Assembly: GCA_016790285.1 (NCBI GenBank)
Contig: JAEUPJ010000072.1
Span: forward strand, 62,001-126,000
DNA length: 64,000 nt
Reading direction: 5' to 3'
DNA from: Roseateles sp.
GTDB taxonomy: Bacteria; Pseudomonadota; Gammaproteobacteria; Burkholderiales; Burkholderiaceae_C
Shown here: piece by piece, positions 49,636 through 58,300 of the stretch
How positions within the stretch are numbered: the stretch's first letter is position 1
Layout of the letters: the number at the start of each line of letters is the position of its first letter
The notes under the pieces: generated by a model
Told to the model about the DNA's origin: nothing
Databases searched by the model: none
The model's input: only the letters and a program-made list of their open reading frames with translations
Position numbers and translations under genes: made by a program

Positions 49636-51681
49636 TCAGGGCTGCAGGGCCACGAAGGCCGAGGCCGGCCAGCGGTTGGTGCGGCAGTAGGCCGCATTGC
49701 CGCTGCGGGCGAGGCAGGCGTTGACCAGCGCGCTGCCGAACGGCCCGTAGACATCGGTCTCGGCCGCCCCGTTGCGCGTCACGGTCTCGGTGCAGTGGAA
49801 GCGGTGCGCCAGGGAGCGCGCCGCGCCGCGCGGGCAGTCGCCGTTGCCCGTGGCCGCCGCCGCCAGGGCCTTGGACCAGATCGGCAGCGCGAGTGCCACG
49901 CCGTCCACCACCGTGGCGCGGTTGGCGGTGCAGACCGCGCCGCCGCCGGCGTCCACGCAGGCCTGCTGGGCAGCGGCGGTGAAGGGCCCGTAGGTCTGGC
50001 TGGCGCTCATGCACTGGCGCAGGTGGTTGTCGTAGCGCGTGCCGTTGGGGCAGTGCGCCTGCCTCGCCGCCGACGGGGGCGACGTGGCCACGGCCCAGTT
50101 GGCCAGCGTGGAAGCGGGGTAGAGGTTGCCGGCAAAGATCCAGCCGTCACGCAGCACGCCGTCGGTGTGCGTGTACTCGACGCGGTAGTACAGGTTGTTG
50201 GCCGAGGCGGTGCCGAACACCTCCTTCACCTGCACCGGCGTGCCCGCCGGGATGGCGACGAGCAGCGCGCCGCCGGGCGTCGCGCGCATGTTGAGGTTGG
50301 GCACGACCTTGACCCAGTCGCCCGCATACGCGATGGCACCCGGCCCCGTGGGTGCCGCGCCCGCCGCGATGCCGGCATGCGTGGCGGCGGTGCCGGCGTC
50401 GATCCAGCCATCGGTGAGGGCGCCGTTGACGAGGGCGCGGATGCGGTACAGGCGCGTCTGCTGCACGGCGCCGCTGACCATGAAGTCCAGCACCTGGTAG
50501 GTGCCGGCCGCGGCCTGGCCCAGCACCATGCCGTCGGGCGCGGAGCGCAGGTCCAGCGGGCGCTGCGTGGCGATGGCGCTGGCCAGCGACTGCAGGCCCG
50601 GCACCTGCGCGCGGCAGAGCTGGTGGCGGTTGTGGTCGACCCGGGCAAAGCCCGCCGTCTGCGCCACGTAGACCTGCGTGATGCTGCCCTCCTCGTAGGC
50701 GGCGCGGCCGGCCAGGCAGGCGGCGTCGCGCACGTCGTCCACGCACTCCAGCGTGCTGCCATTGAGCACGCAGGCGGCGCTGCCCACCTGCAGCAGCTTG
50801 CCGGCCTCCACCATGCCGCCCACGGGCACCGGGCAGCTCGGCCCGCCGTCCATCAGGCAGGCGACGTCGATGCCGGCGGCCTTGTTGAGGTCGGCCACGT
50901 CGGGCAGCCACAGGCGGTTGTCGTAGTTGTCGCGGTAGCCGTTGTCCTTGGCCACGTTGACGTCGGCCGTGTTCTGCCAGCGGCAGACCTTGCCCGGGCC
51001 GCCGTTGTAGGCCGACCAGGCCGAGCGCGCACGGCCGCGCCAGTACTCGTCGACCTGCGCGGTGGTGCCGGTGGGCGTGGTCACGCCGCCCAGGCAGGCC
51101 GCCGGTGCCGACTCCCACGCCGCGTAGTAGATGTCGATGGCGTAGGTGAAGTTCTGCATCATGTTCCAGCCCTTGCCTTCCTGGAGCTGGACGAAGTGAT
51201 AGCGGTCGTCGACCTGCATCATCCCGTGGCCGTGGCCGCTGTCGCCGCGCATCATCTTCAGCGCATAGGGCTGGCCGGCGGAGAGCTGGGCGTCGCGGTA
51301 GTGCGACCAGAACGTCTCCTGGCGCAGCAGGGCGTAGGTGCCGCGCTGGAAGGCCTCGAGCTCGCGCGCCGACACCGCCGGCTTGCGCGAGCGCAGGTAG
51401 CGGTCGCTCGCGTCGCGGATGACCGGGTACATGGACTGCATGTAGCGCTGGCGCTCGACGGTGAGGCTGCTGGCCGCATCGTTGAAGACGACGCCGCTGT
51501 AGTTGCCACGCACGAAGCTGTCAGGGCCGAAGGCCGAGGCGTCGCAGCCCGAGGGCGCGCGGCCGTGCGTCCAGGTGCCGCCGACCTTGTTCGTGCAGGC
51601 CCAGTCGGCGGGTGTGGCGGTGTAGGCGGCCTGCGCGCTGCCGGCCAGGCCGAGCAGCAGGGCGATGAAGGCGTGTCGCAT
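49636..51681 (-). CDS. Secreted lysozyme/transglycosylase-like protein with two SH3-like domains
   Basis: A 681-residue exported protein (signal peptide ending GSAQAAY). The N-terminal domain (about 75-250) has a lysozyme-like pattern: LLRQETFWSHYRDAQLSAG with the likely catalytic Glu, GDSGHGHGMMQVDDRYHF, and ARSAWSAYNGGPGKV. Two SH3-type segments follow, LDLRSAPDGMVLGQ near 375 and LNMRATPGGALLVAIPAGTP near 465. The C-terminus is Cys-rich (about 545-681) with repeats of the YGPF/AC type. It reads as a peptidoglycan hydrolase targeted by SH3 domains. The start is set by the GAGGAGACG ribosome site. The substrate cell wall, own or foreign, is not known. Confidence 0.8.
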   Translation of the reverse strand: MRHAFIALLLGLAGSAQAAYTATPADWACTNKVGGTWTHGRAPSGCDASAFGPDSFVRGNYSGVVFNDAASSLTVERQRYMQSMYPVIRDASDRYLRSRKPAVSARELEAFQRGTYALLRQETFWSHYRDAQLSAGQPYALKMMRGDSGHGHGMMQVDDRYHFVQLQEGKGWNMMQNFTYAIDIYYAAWESAPAACLGGVTTPTGTTAQVDEYWRGRARSAWSAYNGGPGKVCRWQNTADVNVAKDNGYRDNYDNRLWLPDVADLNKAAGIDVACLMDGGPSCPVPVGGMVEAGKLLQVGSAACVLNGSTLECVDDVRDAACLAGRAAYEEGSITQVYVAQTAGFARVDHNRHQLCRAQVPGLQSLASAIATQRPLDLRSAPDGMVLGQAAAGTYQVLDFMVSGAVQQTRLYRIRALVNGALTDGWIDAGTAATHAGIAAGAAPTGPGAIAYAGDWVKVVPNLNMRATPGGALLVAIPAGTPVQVKEVFGTASANNLYYRVEYTHTDGVLRDGWIFAGNLYPASTLANWAVATSPPSAARQAHCPNGTRYDNHLRQCMSASQTYGPFTAAAQQACVDAGGGAVCTANRATVVDGVALALPIWSKALAAAATGNGDCPRGAARSLAHRFHCTETVTRNGAAETDVYGPFGSALVNACLARSGNAAYCRTNRWPASAFVALQP

Positions 51682-51691
51682 CGTCGTCTCC

Positions 51692-52324
51692 TCAGGCGGT
51701 GGCGCGGCGGCGCGCCGCGATGGCCAGCAGGCCGGCCAGCATCAGGGCGACGCTGCCGGGTTCGGGCACGGCGGCCACGTCGCCCACGCGCACGGCCCAG
51801 GCCTGCGCGAGCGTGTCGGTGGCGAGCTGGTCCTGGGCGCCCATGCCCATGAAGAAGGCCAGCGCCCAGCCCGGCTCGCTGGCGGTGCCCGTCCAGAACA
51901 CGGGGCCGACGGCGTTGGCCGGGTCCACGAGGCCGCTGAAGCTGCCGGTGTGCACGAGGCCCGCGGCTGTGTTGCCCAGGCTCGCGTGGTAGAGGTGGCC
52001 GAGCTCGGTGTTGGCACCGGCGTTGTTCTGCCCGATGTCGGTGGAGCCGTCGTCGGCGTAGTCGAGCTGCAGGGCGATGCCGTTGACCGGCGCCACGCTG
52101 GGCAGCCGCCAGTCGTCGAAGCCGCCGAACTCCAGCGCTGCCGCCCACTGCAGCGCGTCGGCCTGGGTGCGCAGGCCGCCAAGCGCGGCGTCGGCCAGCC
52201 ACGTGAGGTTGGTGGCCGTGTCGTAGACCATGGTGCCGTTGGCGCGGGGCAGCAGGTCGGCGTGGGCCGGGCCGAGCGACAACAGGCCGGCGGCCAGGCC
52301 GGCAAGCAGCGTCTTCTTCGTCAT
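51692..52324 (-). CDS. PEP-CTERM protein with DUF1566-like domain
   Basis: A 210-residue exported protein. The signal peptide ends near GPAHADLL. The mature part begins LPRANGTMVYDTATNLTWL, typical of DUF1566. The C-terminus has the PEP-CTERM sorting signal VPEPGSVALMLAGLLAIAARRR. This implies that an exosortase is encoded elsewhere. ATG at 52322-52324. It precedes the lysozyme-like gene by ten bases on the same strand. Confidence 0.88.
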   Translation of the reverse strand: MTKKTLLAGLAAGLLSLGPAHADLLPRANGTMVYDTATNLTWLADAALGGLRTQADALQWAAALEFGGFDDWRLPSVAPVNGIALQLDYADDGSTDIGQNNAGANTELGHLYHASLGNTAAGLVHTGSFSGLVDPANAVGPVFWTGTASEPGWALAFFMGMGAQDQLATDTLAQAWAVRVGDVAAVPEPGSVALMLAGLLAIAARRRATA

Positions 52325-52561
52325 GATGGGTGGCGAGCGTGTCGCGAGAGCTGAAGGCGGCACGCATGGTCTGCAAAACCACGGTGCACGGACCATCGGG
52401 TTAGTCCGCGGCCTGGCTGCCAAATCGAGCGGCACGCATAACCGCCGTGCATGTGGACTGCGAACGCGCCAAGACCTGCCGCCCCGGCGTCGGCGGGAGA
52501 ATCGGGGGCCTGACGCCCCACCCCCCTAGTTCTTGGCCCTCAGGGCCCCCACTGCCCGCGC

Positions 52562-53104
52562 ATGCCCATCGCCGACTGGTTCTCACCCGCCCAACTCTTC
52601 GGCTACGTCGCCTTCGTGCTCGGCGTCGGCTGCTTCCTGCAGACCGACGACCGGCGCTTCAAGTGGTTCATGGCGGGCGAGTGCGTGGCCTACGTGGCGC
52701 ACTTCGCGCTGCTGGGCAACCCGACGGCGGTGGCCAGCTCGCTCATCTCCATGACGCGCTCGCTCCTGTCGCTGCGCACGCGCTCGCCCTGGGTGGCCGT
52801 GGCGGTGGTGGCCGCCAACATCGGCTTCGGGCTGGCCATCGCGCGCCAGCCCAGCGACTGGCTGCCGCTCACCGCCTCGTGCCTGGGCACCATCGCCCTG
52901 TTCACACTGCAGGGCGTGCCGATGCGGCTGCTGATGCTGTGCGGCACGGGGCTGTGGATCGCCAACAACGTGATCGCCGGGTCGATCGGCGGCACGGCGC
53001 TGGAGATCGTCATCGCGGTCATCAACCTGACGACGATCGCCCGCATGGTCAGGGCGGGCCGGGCTCAGCCGGCCGGTGCGCTCAACGATTCGTCGAGTAG
53101 TTGA
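52562..53104 (+). CDS. YgjV-family inner-membrane protein
   Basis: A 180-residue protein with about five membrane helices. The start MPIADWFSPAQLFGYVAFVLGV and the segment GGTALEIVIAVINLTTIARM are as in the YgjV family, whose role is not known. The 3' end overlaps the convergent MBL-fold gene by 23 bases. Confidence 0.82.
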   Translation: MPIADWFSPAQLFGYVAFVLGVGCFLQTDDRRFKWFMAGECVAYVAHFALLGNPTAVASSLISMTRSLLSLRTRSPWVAVAVVAANIGFGLAIARQPSDWLPLTASCLGTIALFTLQGVPMRLLMLCGTGLWIANNVIAGSIGGTALEIVIAVINLTTIARMVRAGRAQPAGALNDSSSS

Positions 53105-54011
53105 CCGGGAACCAGTCGTAGCCCTTGCCGTCGGCACGCAGGCGGCCGATGCCGGGGAAGCTGACGTGGGTCACCGCCACGTAGTAGCCGTCTTTGGCCG
53201 CCGCGGCATAGGCGGCCTCGCGCGCGGGGCGGGCGGTCTTGGGGTCGGAGTCGAACTGCACGGTCACTGTCGGGTCGGGGAACTGCACGGCCGCGACGTG
53301 CATCAGGTCGCCCCAGAACATCATCTTCTGGCCCTTGCTCTCGGCCACGTAGTTGGTGTGGCCGGGCGTGTGGCCGTAGGCCGGGAAGGCTTTCACGCCG
53401 GGCACGATCTCCACGCCGTCCTTGCTGCCATCAAACGGCTTGAAGCGGCCGGTGTCGGCAAAGCCCTTGACCAGCGCGGCCACGGCCTTGGCGCCGTCGC
53501 CACCCTTGGCGACCTGCTCGGGCGCCAGCCAGAAGTCGCTGTCGCGCTTGTCGATGCGCAGCGTGGCGTTGGGGAAGACGGTGCTGGATGCGCCGCCGAT
53601 GTGGTCGCCGTGCATGTGGGTGATGACGATCTCGTCGACCTGCTCGGGCTTGTAGCCCGCCGCCTGCAGGTTGGCCAGCACGCGCCCGGCCGTCGGGCCG
53701 AAGAGGCCGGCGGTGCCGGTGTCCACGAGCACGACCTTGGCGCCGGTGTTCACGAGGTAGGCGTTCACCGAGGTCTCCAGCGGCACGCCGAGGTAGGCAT
53801 GCTGCAGCGCGCGCAGCGTGTTGGCGGGGGGCTGCTGCAGCAGCTTGTCCACCGGCAGGTCGATGGTGCCGTCGGACAGGGCGGTGATCTCGAAGTCGCC
53901 CAGCTGCACGCGGTACCAGCCTGGCGCCTGACCCTTGAGCTGCGGGCCGGCGGCCAGCGCGGGAATGGCCAGGGCGGTGGCGAGGACGGCGGGAAGCAGG
54001 CGCTTGAGCAT
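53082..54011 (-). CDS. Exported MBL-fold metallohydrolase
   Basis: A 309-residue protein with a signal peptide (ending near ALAAGPQ). The metal-binding motif is THMHGDHIGG, with a later GHTPGHTNYV and GDLMHV supplying further His and Asp. The domain resembles lactonase or hydrolase members of the MBL superfamily. ATG at 54009-54011. It is divergent from the TonB-dependent receptor, across the intergenic region that carries the sigma54 promoter and upstream element, so it may process the receptor's ligand in the periplasm. The substrate is not predicted. Confidence 0.88.
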   Translation of the reverse strand: MLKRLLPAVLATALAIPALAAGPQLKGQAPGWYRVQLGDFEITALSDGTIDLPVDKLLQQPPANTLRALQHAYLGVPLETSVNAYLVNTGAKVVLVDTGTAGLFGPTAGRVLANLQAAGYKPEQVDEIVITHMHGDHIGGASSTVFPNATLRIDKRDSDFWLAPEQVAKGGDGAKAVAALVKGFADTGRFKPFDGSKDGVEIVPGVKAFPAYGHTPGHTNYVAESKGQKMMFWGDLMHVAAVQFPDPTVTVQFDSDPKTARPAREAAYAAAAKDGYYVAVTHVSFPGIGRLRADGKGYDWFPVNYSTNR

Positions 54012-54140
54012 GGCGGGTCTCCGGGGGTTGGGATGAGGCGGCGCAGGATAGCGGCGTGCTGGCCTCCTTGCAGCCCCACGGGCACTTGTCCGGGAAGCGG
54101 ACAGTGCACGGCGCGTCCGTTGACTGGTTTCCAGACAGCG

Positions 54141-54168
54141 ATCGGGCGCCAGACGGCCAAAACGCGGG
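54141..54168. promoter_or_regulatory. Shared upstream element before the receptor gene (putative activator site)
   Basis: ATCGGGCGCCAGACGG then CCAAAACGCGGG. The same element occurs at 58156-58184 upstream of the importer operon. It starts 72 bases before the -24 GG here, 71 bases there. The first part contains the palindrome GGCGCC. It is the best candidate binding site for the activator encoded at 56610. Confidence 0.6.
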
Positions 54169-54211
54169 TTAGCTCGCAAGGGTTTGCCAGAGGTTTGCCC
54201 CGTGTTGGCGC

Positions 54212-54227
54212 GGGCATGGGTCTTGCG
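54212..54227 (+). promoter_or_regulatory. Sigma54 (-24/-12) promoter of the TonB receptor
   Basis: GGGCATGGGTCTTGCG fits the GG-N10-GC rule: -24 GG at 54213-54214, -12 GC at 54225-54226. The region between matches the TGGCACG-N4-TTGC consensus well. Transcription would start near 54237, about 36 bases before the ATG. Confidence 0.7.
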
Positions 54228-54272
54228 CTGAAGGGGGCTGGCACCCCAAGACATCAAACCAGGAGACAAGCC

Positions 54273-56471
54273 ATGCCCCGACGCCTACCGGCGCCTTCGC
54301 CGCTGCATTTCGCCATCCTCGCCGCACTGGCCTCACTGGCCGGCGCGCTGCCCGCCCAGGCCCAGCAGGCCGCCTCGGCCGAGACGGCGGTGACGACGCT
54401 GGACACCGTCAAGGTCACGGCGCGCAAGCGGGAGGAGTCGCTGCAGGACGTGCCGGTGGCCGTCACGGCGCTCACCGCCGAGCAGCTGGACAAGCTCGCC
54501 ATCAAGGACCTCGGTGACCTGCAGGGCCAGGTGCCCAATCTGACCATCTACGCCGCGCGCGGCAGCAACACCACCATCACCACCTTCATCCGCGGCGTGG
54601 GCCAGGCCGACCCGCTGTGGGGCGTGGACCCGGGCGTGGGCATCTACTTCGACGACGTCTACATCGCCCGCCCGCAGGGCGCGCTGCTGGACGTGTACGA
54701 CGTGCAACGCGTGGAGGTGCTGCGCGGCCCGCAGGGCACGCTGTACGGCAAGAACACCATCGGCGGCGCGGTGAAGTACGTCTCCAAGCCCCTGCCCACC
54801 GCCACCGAGGGCGCCGTGACGCTGGCCGTCGGCAACTACGGCCAGGTCAACGCCAAGGCCGGCGTGGGCACGGCGGTGAGCGACGGCCAGCTGCGCTTTC
54901 GCATCGCCGGCGCCAGCCTGAACCGCGACGGCTACGGCCGCAACCTCACCGACGGCGGCCCCGTGAGCGACCAGGCCACCACGAGCGGGCGGCTGTCGAT
55001 GGGCTGGTTCCCGACGGGGTCCAGCTTCAACGCCCAGGTGTCGGTGGACCGCACCGAGGACGCCTCGCACATGCGCGGCTTCCAGCGCCTGAACGTCAAC
55101 CCCTTCGACCCGCTCAAGACGCCCGCCACCACGGGCCGCTACGACGTCGCCACCGGCATGCCCAATGCCAACCGCACGACGAGCGAGGGCGAGTCGCTGA
55201 CGCTGAACTGGGGCCTCACGAGCGACTGGAGCCTGAAGTACGTCCTGGCCCACCGCGCCTCCGACACCAACACGTCCATCGACTTCGACGGCCTGCCCAA
55301 CAAGATCGCCGACGTGCGAGCGGAGTACCACGACAGCTCGCAAAGCCACGAGCTGCAGGCCGCCTACGAGGGCCAGAACAGCTCGGGCGTGATCGGCCTG
55401 TACTACTTCGACGGCCGCGCCGGCGGCACGGTGCGCAACAACTTCTTCAACGCGAGCTTCGGCACCACCAACGGCCAGGTCTATACCGAAGGCAAGGCCG
55501 TGTTCGGCGACTGGAGCTGGCGCCTGACGCCGCAGTTCAGCGTCAGCACCGGCCTGCGCTACACCGACGAGACCAAGCGCGCCGTCGTGCTCAACCAGGC
55601 CTTTGCCAACGACAGCTTCAGCGGCACCCCCATCGCCGTGCCGGCCAACTTCGACAACAGCCGCTCGGTGACGAACACCTCGCCGCGCGTGTCCCTCGAA
55701 TACAAGGCCAGCAAGGAGATCCGCCTCTACACGACCGCCTCGCGCGGCTTCAAGAGCGGCGGCTACAACATCCGCGCCAACACGCTGGCCTTCCCGACGT
55801 CCAGCAAACCCTTCGCCGACGAGAAGCTCGACTCGCTGGAGCTCGGGGCCAAGATGGTGCTGGACGGCGGGCGGCTGGAGCTCAACACCGCCGTTTTCCA
55901 CAACAAGTACAAGAACGTGCAGCTCTCCGTGTTCACGAGCTACACCCAGGCCAACGGCCAGCCGGGCTTCTTCGGCGACTTCACCAACGCCGGCAAGGCC
56001 ACGGTGCAGGGCGCCGAGGTCGAGTTCCTGTGGATGCCGAGCACGGCCTGGCGCCTGAGCGGCAACCTGGCCACACTGCACGCCAAGTACGACGAGTACA
56101 TCGACCGCGGCGTCAACGTGGCCGACCAGAAGAAGTTCACCAACACGCCCAAGTTCCAGGCGAGCGCGAACATCGAGCACAACCTGCCGCTGGCCGTGGG
56201 CACGCTGCGCTCGCGCCTGGGCCTGTCCCACCGCAGCAAGGTCTACCCGACGACCGACCTGTCGGAGTCGCTGGCCCAGGATGCCTACACCCTCGTCAAC
56301 GCGGGCCTGATCTGGGAGAAGGACAGCCGCCTGAGCTTCTTCCTGCAGGGCAGCAACCTCACCAACAAGGCCTACAAGACCGACGGCTACAACATCGCCG
56401 CACTCGGCGTGCTCAACGCCTACTACGGCCCGCCGCGCACCTTCACCATCGGTGGCACCTACAAGTTCTGA
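54273..56471 (+). CDS. TonB-dependent outer-membrane receptor
   Basis: A 732-residue receptor with a signal peptide (ending near PAQAQQAAS). The plug includes VKVTARKREESLQDVPVAVTAL (TonB-box/N-terminal plug signature) and RVEVLRGPQGTLYGKNTIGGAV. The beta-barrel ends in the expected C-terminal strand TFTIGGTYKF. Such receptors import iron complexes, cobalamin or carbon compounds; the ligand is not readable here. Its leader AGGAGACAAGCC sits directly before ATG. It is preceded by a sigma54 promoter and lies upstream of the sigma54 activator gene, so it is likely part of that regulon. Confidence 0.95.
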   Translation: MPRRLPAPSPLHFAILAALASLAGALPAQAQQAASAETAVTTLDTVKVTARKREESLQDVPVAVTALTAEQLDKLAIKDLGDLQGQVPNLTIYAARGSNTTITTFIRGVGQADPLWGVDPGVGIYFDDVYIARPQGALLDVYDVQRVEVLRGPQGTLYGKNTIGGAVKYVSKPLPTATEGAVTLAVGNYGQVNAKAGVGTAVSDGQLRFRIAGASLNRDGYGRNLTDGGPVSDQATTSGRLSMGWFPTGSSFNAQVSVDRTEDASHMRGFQRLNVNPFDPLKTPATTGRYDVATGMPNANRTTSEGESLTLNWGLTSDWSLKYVLAHRASDTNTSIDFDGLPNKIADVRAEYHDSSQSHELQAAYEGQNSSGVIGLYYFDGRAGGTVRNNFFNASFGTTNGQVYTEGKAVFGDWSWRLTPQFSVSTGLRYTDETKRAVVLNQAFANDSFSGTPIAVPANFDNSRSVTNTSPRVSLEYKASKEIRLYTTASRGFKSGGYNIRANTLAFPTSSKPFADEKLDSLELGAKMVLDGGRLELNTAVFHNKYKNVQLSVFTSYTQANGQPGFFGDFTNAGKATVQGAEVEFLWMPSTAWRLSGNLATLHAKYDEYIDRGVNVADQKKFTNTPKFQASANIEHNLPLAVGTLRSRLGLSHRSKVYPTTDLSESLAQDAYTLVNAGLIWEKDSRLSFFLQGSNLTNKAYKTDGYNIAALGVLNAYYGPPRTFTIGGTYKF

Positions 56472-56550
56472 GGGCGGTGCCCTCGCGGCCTGGCGGGTCG
56501 CGGCCTGCCCTGCGACGAGCCGGGGCCACGCGTGAGTGCGCCCCTCATGC

Positions 56551-56574
56551 GTAGGGCGGGCCTGGACCCGCCAC
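56551..56574. repeat. REP-like GC-rich palindrome
   Basis: GTAGGGCGGG, CCTGGA loop, then CCCGCC: stem GGCGGG (56555-56560) with CCCGCC (56567-56572). The GTAGGGCGGG start resembles a dispersed palindrome seen in several Proteobacteria. It lies between the receptor and the regulator gene and may also act as a weak terminator. Confidence 0.4.
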
Positions 56575-56609
56575 CACCGGCCGCGCTCCCGCGGTACATT
56601 GCCGCGGCC

Positions 56610-58130
56610 ATGCCCCTGTCCAAAAACCAGACACCCGCCGCCCTCGACATCCCGCAGGACGTCGACGGCCTGCTGCGCCTGGCCGCGCAGTCGATGTTCG
56701 ACGTGCTGGCCCGGTCCACCGAAGGGATGATGGTCGTGGACCGCAACCACCGCGTGGTGTGGATCAGCGACGGCTACAAGCGCTTCCTGCCGGCGCTCGG
56801 GTTCAACGACGAGCATGAGTTCGTCGGCAAGCGCGTCGAGGACGTCGTGCCCAACACGCAGATGCTGCAGGTGCTGGCCACCGGCAAGCCGGTGCTGGTG
56901 GACCTGCTCACCAACAAGGCGGGCACCTTCCTCGTGAGCCGGCTGCCGCTGCGGAACGACGCCGGCGAGGTGATCGGCGCGCTGGGCCTCGTGCTGCTGG
57001 ATCACCCCGAGACGACCATGCAGCCGCTGATCCAGAAGTTCGGCCGGCTGCAGCAGGAGCTGGAGGACACCCGCCGCCAGCTCGCCGCGCAGCGCCGCCC
57101 GAAGTACACGATCGCGAGCTTCATCGGCGCGAGCCCCGCGGCGCTGGAGGTCAAGCGCCAGGCGCGGCGCGTGGCCCAGACCGACTCCACCGTGCTGCTG
57201 CTGGGGGAAACGGGCACCGGCAAGGAGCTGCTCGCCCACGCCATCCACTCCGCGTCGCGCCGCGCGCACCGGCCGCTGGTGAGCGTCAACATCGCCGCGG
57301 TGCCCGAGACGCTGCTGGAGGCGGAGTTCTTCGGCGTCGCCCCGGGCGCCTACACGGGGGCGGAGCGCAAGGGGCGCGACGGCAAGTTCAAGCTCGCGGA
57401 CGGCGGCACGCTCTTCCTCGACGAGATCGGCGACATGCCGCTGGCGCTGCAGAGCAAGCTGCTGCGCGTGCTGCAGGAGCAGGAGGTGGAGCCGCTGGGC
57501 TCCAACACCGTGCTGCGCGTGGACGTGCGGGTGATCGCGGCCACCAGCCGCGACCTGGCTGCGATGGTGGCGGCCGGGAGCTTTCGCGCCGACCTCTACT
57601 ACCGCCTCAACGTGCTGCCCATCCGCGTGCCGGCGCTGCGCGAGCGGCTGGACGACATCGAGGCCCTGGCCGAAGCGTTGGGCGAAGACATCGCCCGGCG
57701 CAGCGGCATGCCGCAGAAACTGCTGAGCCCCGACGCGCTGGAGTGGCTGGCCCGCCAGGCCTGGCCCGGCAACATCCGCGAACTGCGCAACACGCTGGAG
57801 CAGGTGAGCCTGATGAGCGACGACATGCAGCTGACCGCGGCTCATTTCCAGGGCGGCGCGGCGCTGCCGGTCGCCGCCGAGCCGCCCGCGCCCGAGGCGG
57901 CGCCCTTGCCGGCGCCGGCGCCCACGGTCACCACGGCCCAGGCTGTCGCCCCGCTGCCCGAACTCATCGAGGCCCTGGAGCGCGACGCCATCCGCCGCGC
58001 CCTGCAGGCCACCGGCGGCAACCGCATGGCTGCCGCCCGGCTGCTGCAGATCTCGCGCGCGTCGCTGTACGAGCGGCTGGCGAGGTGGCCGGAGCTGGAA
58101 GCGAAAGTCCAGGTTTCAGGCGACGCCTGA
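56610..58130 (+). CDS. PAS-containing sigma54-dependent activator
   Basis: A 506-residue regulator. The N-terminal sensor is PAS-like ([20 protein letters not shown]). The central AAA+ domain has Walker A GETGTGKE at about 199-206, the sigma54-contact loop GAYTGA at 246-251 (Phe to Tyr in the usual GAFTGA), [10 protein letters not shown], and [13 protein letters not shown]. The C-terminal Fis-type HTH is [21 protein letters not shown]. There is no receiver domain, so it should sense a small molecule directly. It lies between two operons with sigma54 promoters and a shared upstream element, making it their likely activator. ATG 56610 is used. Confidence 0.95.
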   Translation: MPLSKNQTPAALDIPQDVDGLLRLAAQSMFDVLARSTEGMMVVDRNHRVVWISDGYKRFLPALGFNDEHEFVGKRVEDVVPNTQMLQVLATGKPVLVDLLTNKAGTFLVSRLPLRNDAGEVIGALGLVLLDHPETTMQPLIQKFGRLQQELEDTRRQLAAQRRPKYTIASFIGASPAALEVKRQARRVAQTDSTVLLLGETGTGKELLAHAIHSASRRAHRPLVSVNIAAVPETLLEAEFFGVAPGAYTGAERKGRDGKFKLADGGTLFLDEIGDMPLALQSKLLRVLQEQEVEPLGSNTVLRVDVRVIAATSRDLAAMVAAGSFRADLYYRLNVLPIRVPALRERLDDIEALAEALGEDIARRSGMPQKLLSPDALEWLARQAWPGNIRELRNTLEQVSLMSDDMQLTAAHFQGGAALPVAAEPPAPEAAPLPAPAPTVTTAQAVAPLPELIEALERDAIRRALQATGGNRMAAARLLQISRASLYERLARWPELEAKVQVSGDA

Positions 58131-58155
58131 AATTCAGACACTCAGCGTCGCAAGA

Positions 58156-58184
58156 ATCGAGCGCTAACCGCCCAAAACCTCGGG
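58156..58184. promoter_or_regulatory. Shared upstream element before the importer operon (putative activator site)
   Basis: ATCGAGCGCTAACCGC then CCAAAACCTCGGG. It matches the element at 54141-54168 in 11 of the first 16 positions, in all of CCAAAAC and in CGGG. It starts 71 bases before the -24 GG. The palindrome AGCGCT lies where the other copy has GGCGCC. Confidence 0.6.
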
Positions 58185-58225
58185 ACAACCCGCACGAAAA
58201 CCGTCCCCGGCGCCCCTTCCCCGCC

Positions 58226-58241
58226 GGGCACGACCCTTGCA
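58226..58241 (+). promoter_or_regulatory. Sigma54 (-24/-12) promoter of the importer operon
   Basis: GGGCACGACCCTTGCA matches TGGCACG-N4-TTGCW almost exactly: -24 GG at 58227-58228, -12 GC at 58239-58240, exact GG-N10-GC. Transcription would start near 58251, about 50 bases before the ATG. Confidence 0.8.
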
Positions 58242-58300
58242 AAAAGGGAAGACACCGTCTGCCGACAGAGCAGACCTGACGAACTTCAGGAGACAAGCCC

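Noticed and set aside
54333-57845. 1170-residue minus-strand open frame across the receptor and the sigma54 activator
   Set aside because: It crosses two clear plus-strand genes and has repetitive Ala/Val/His content typical of antisense shadows.
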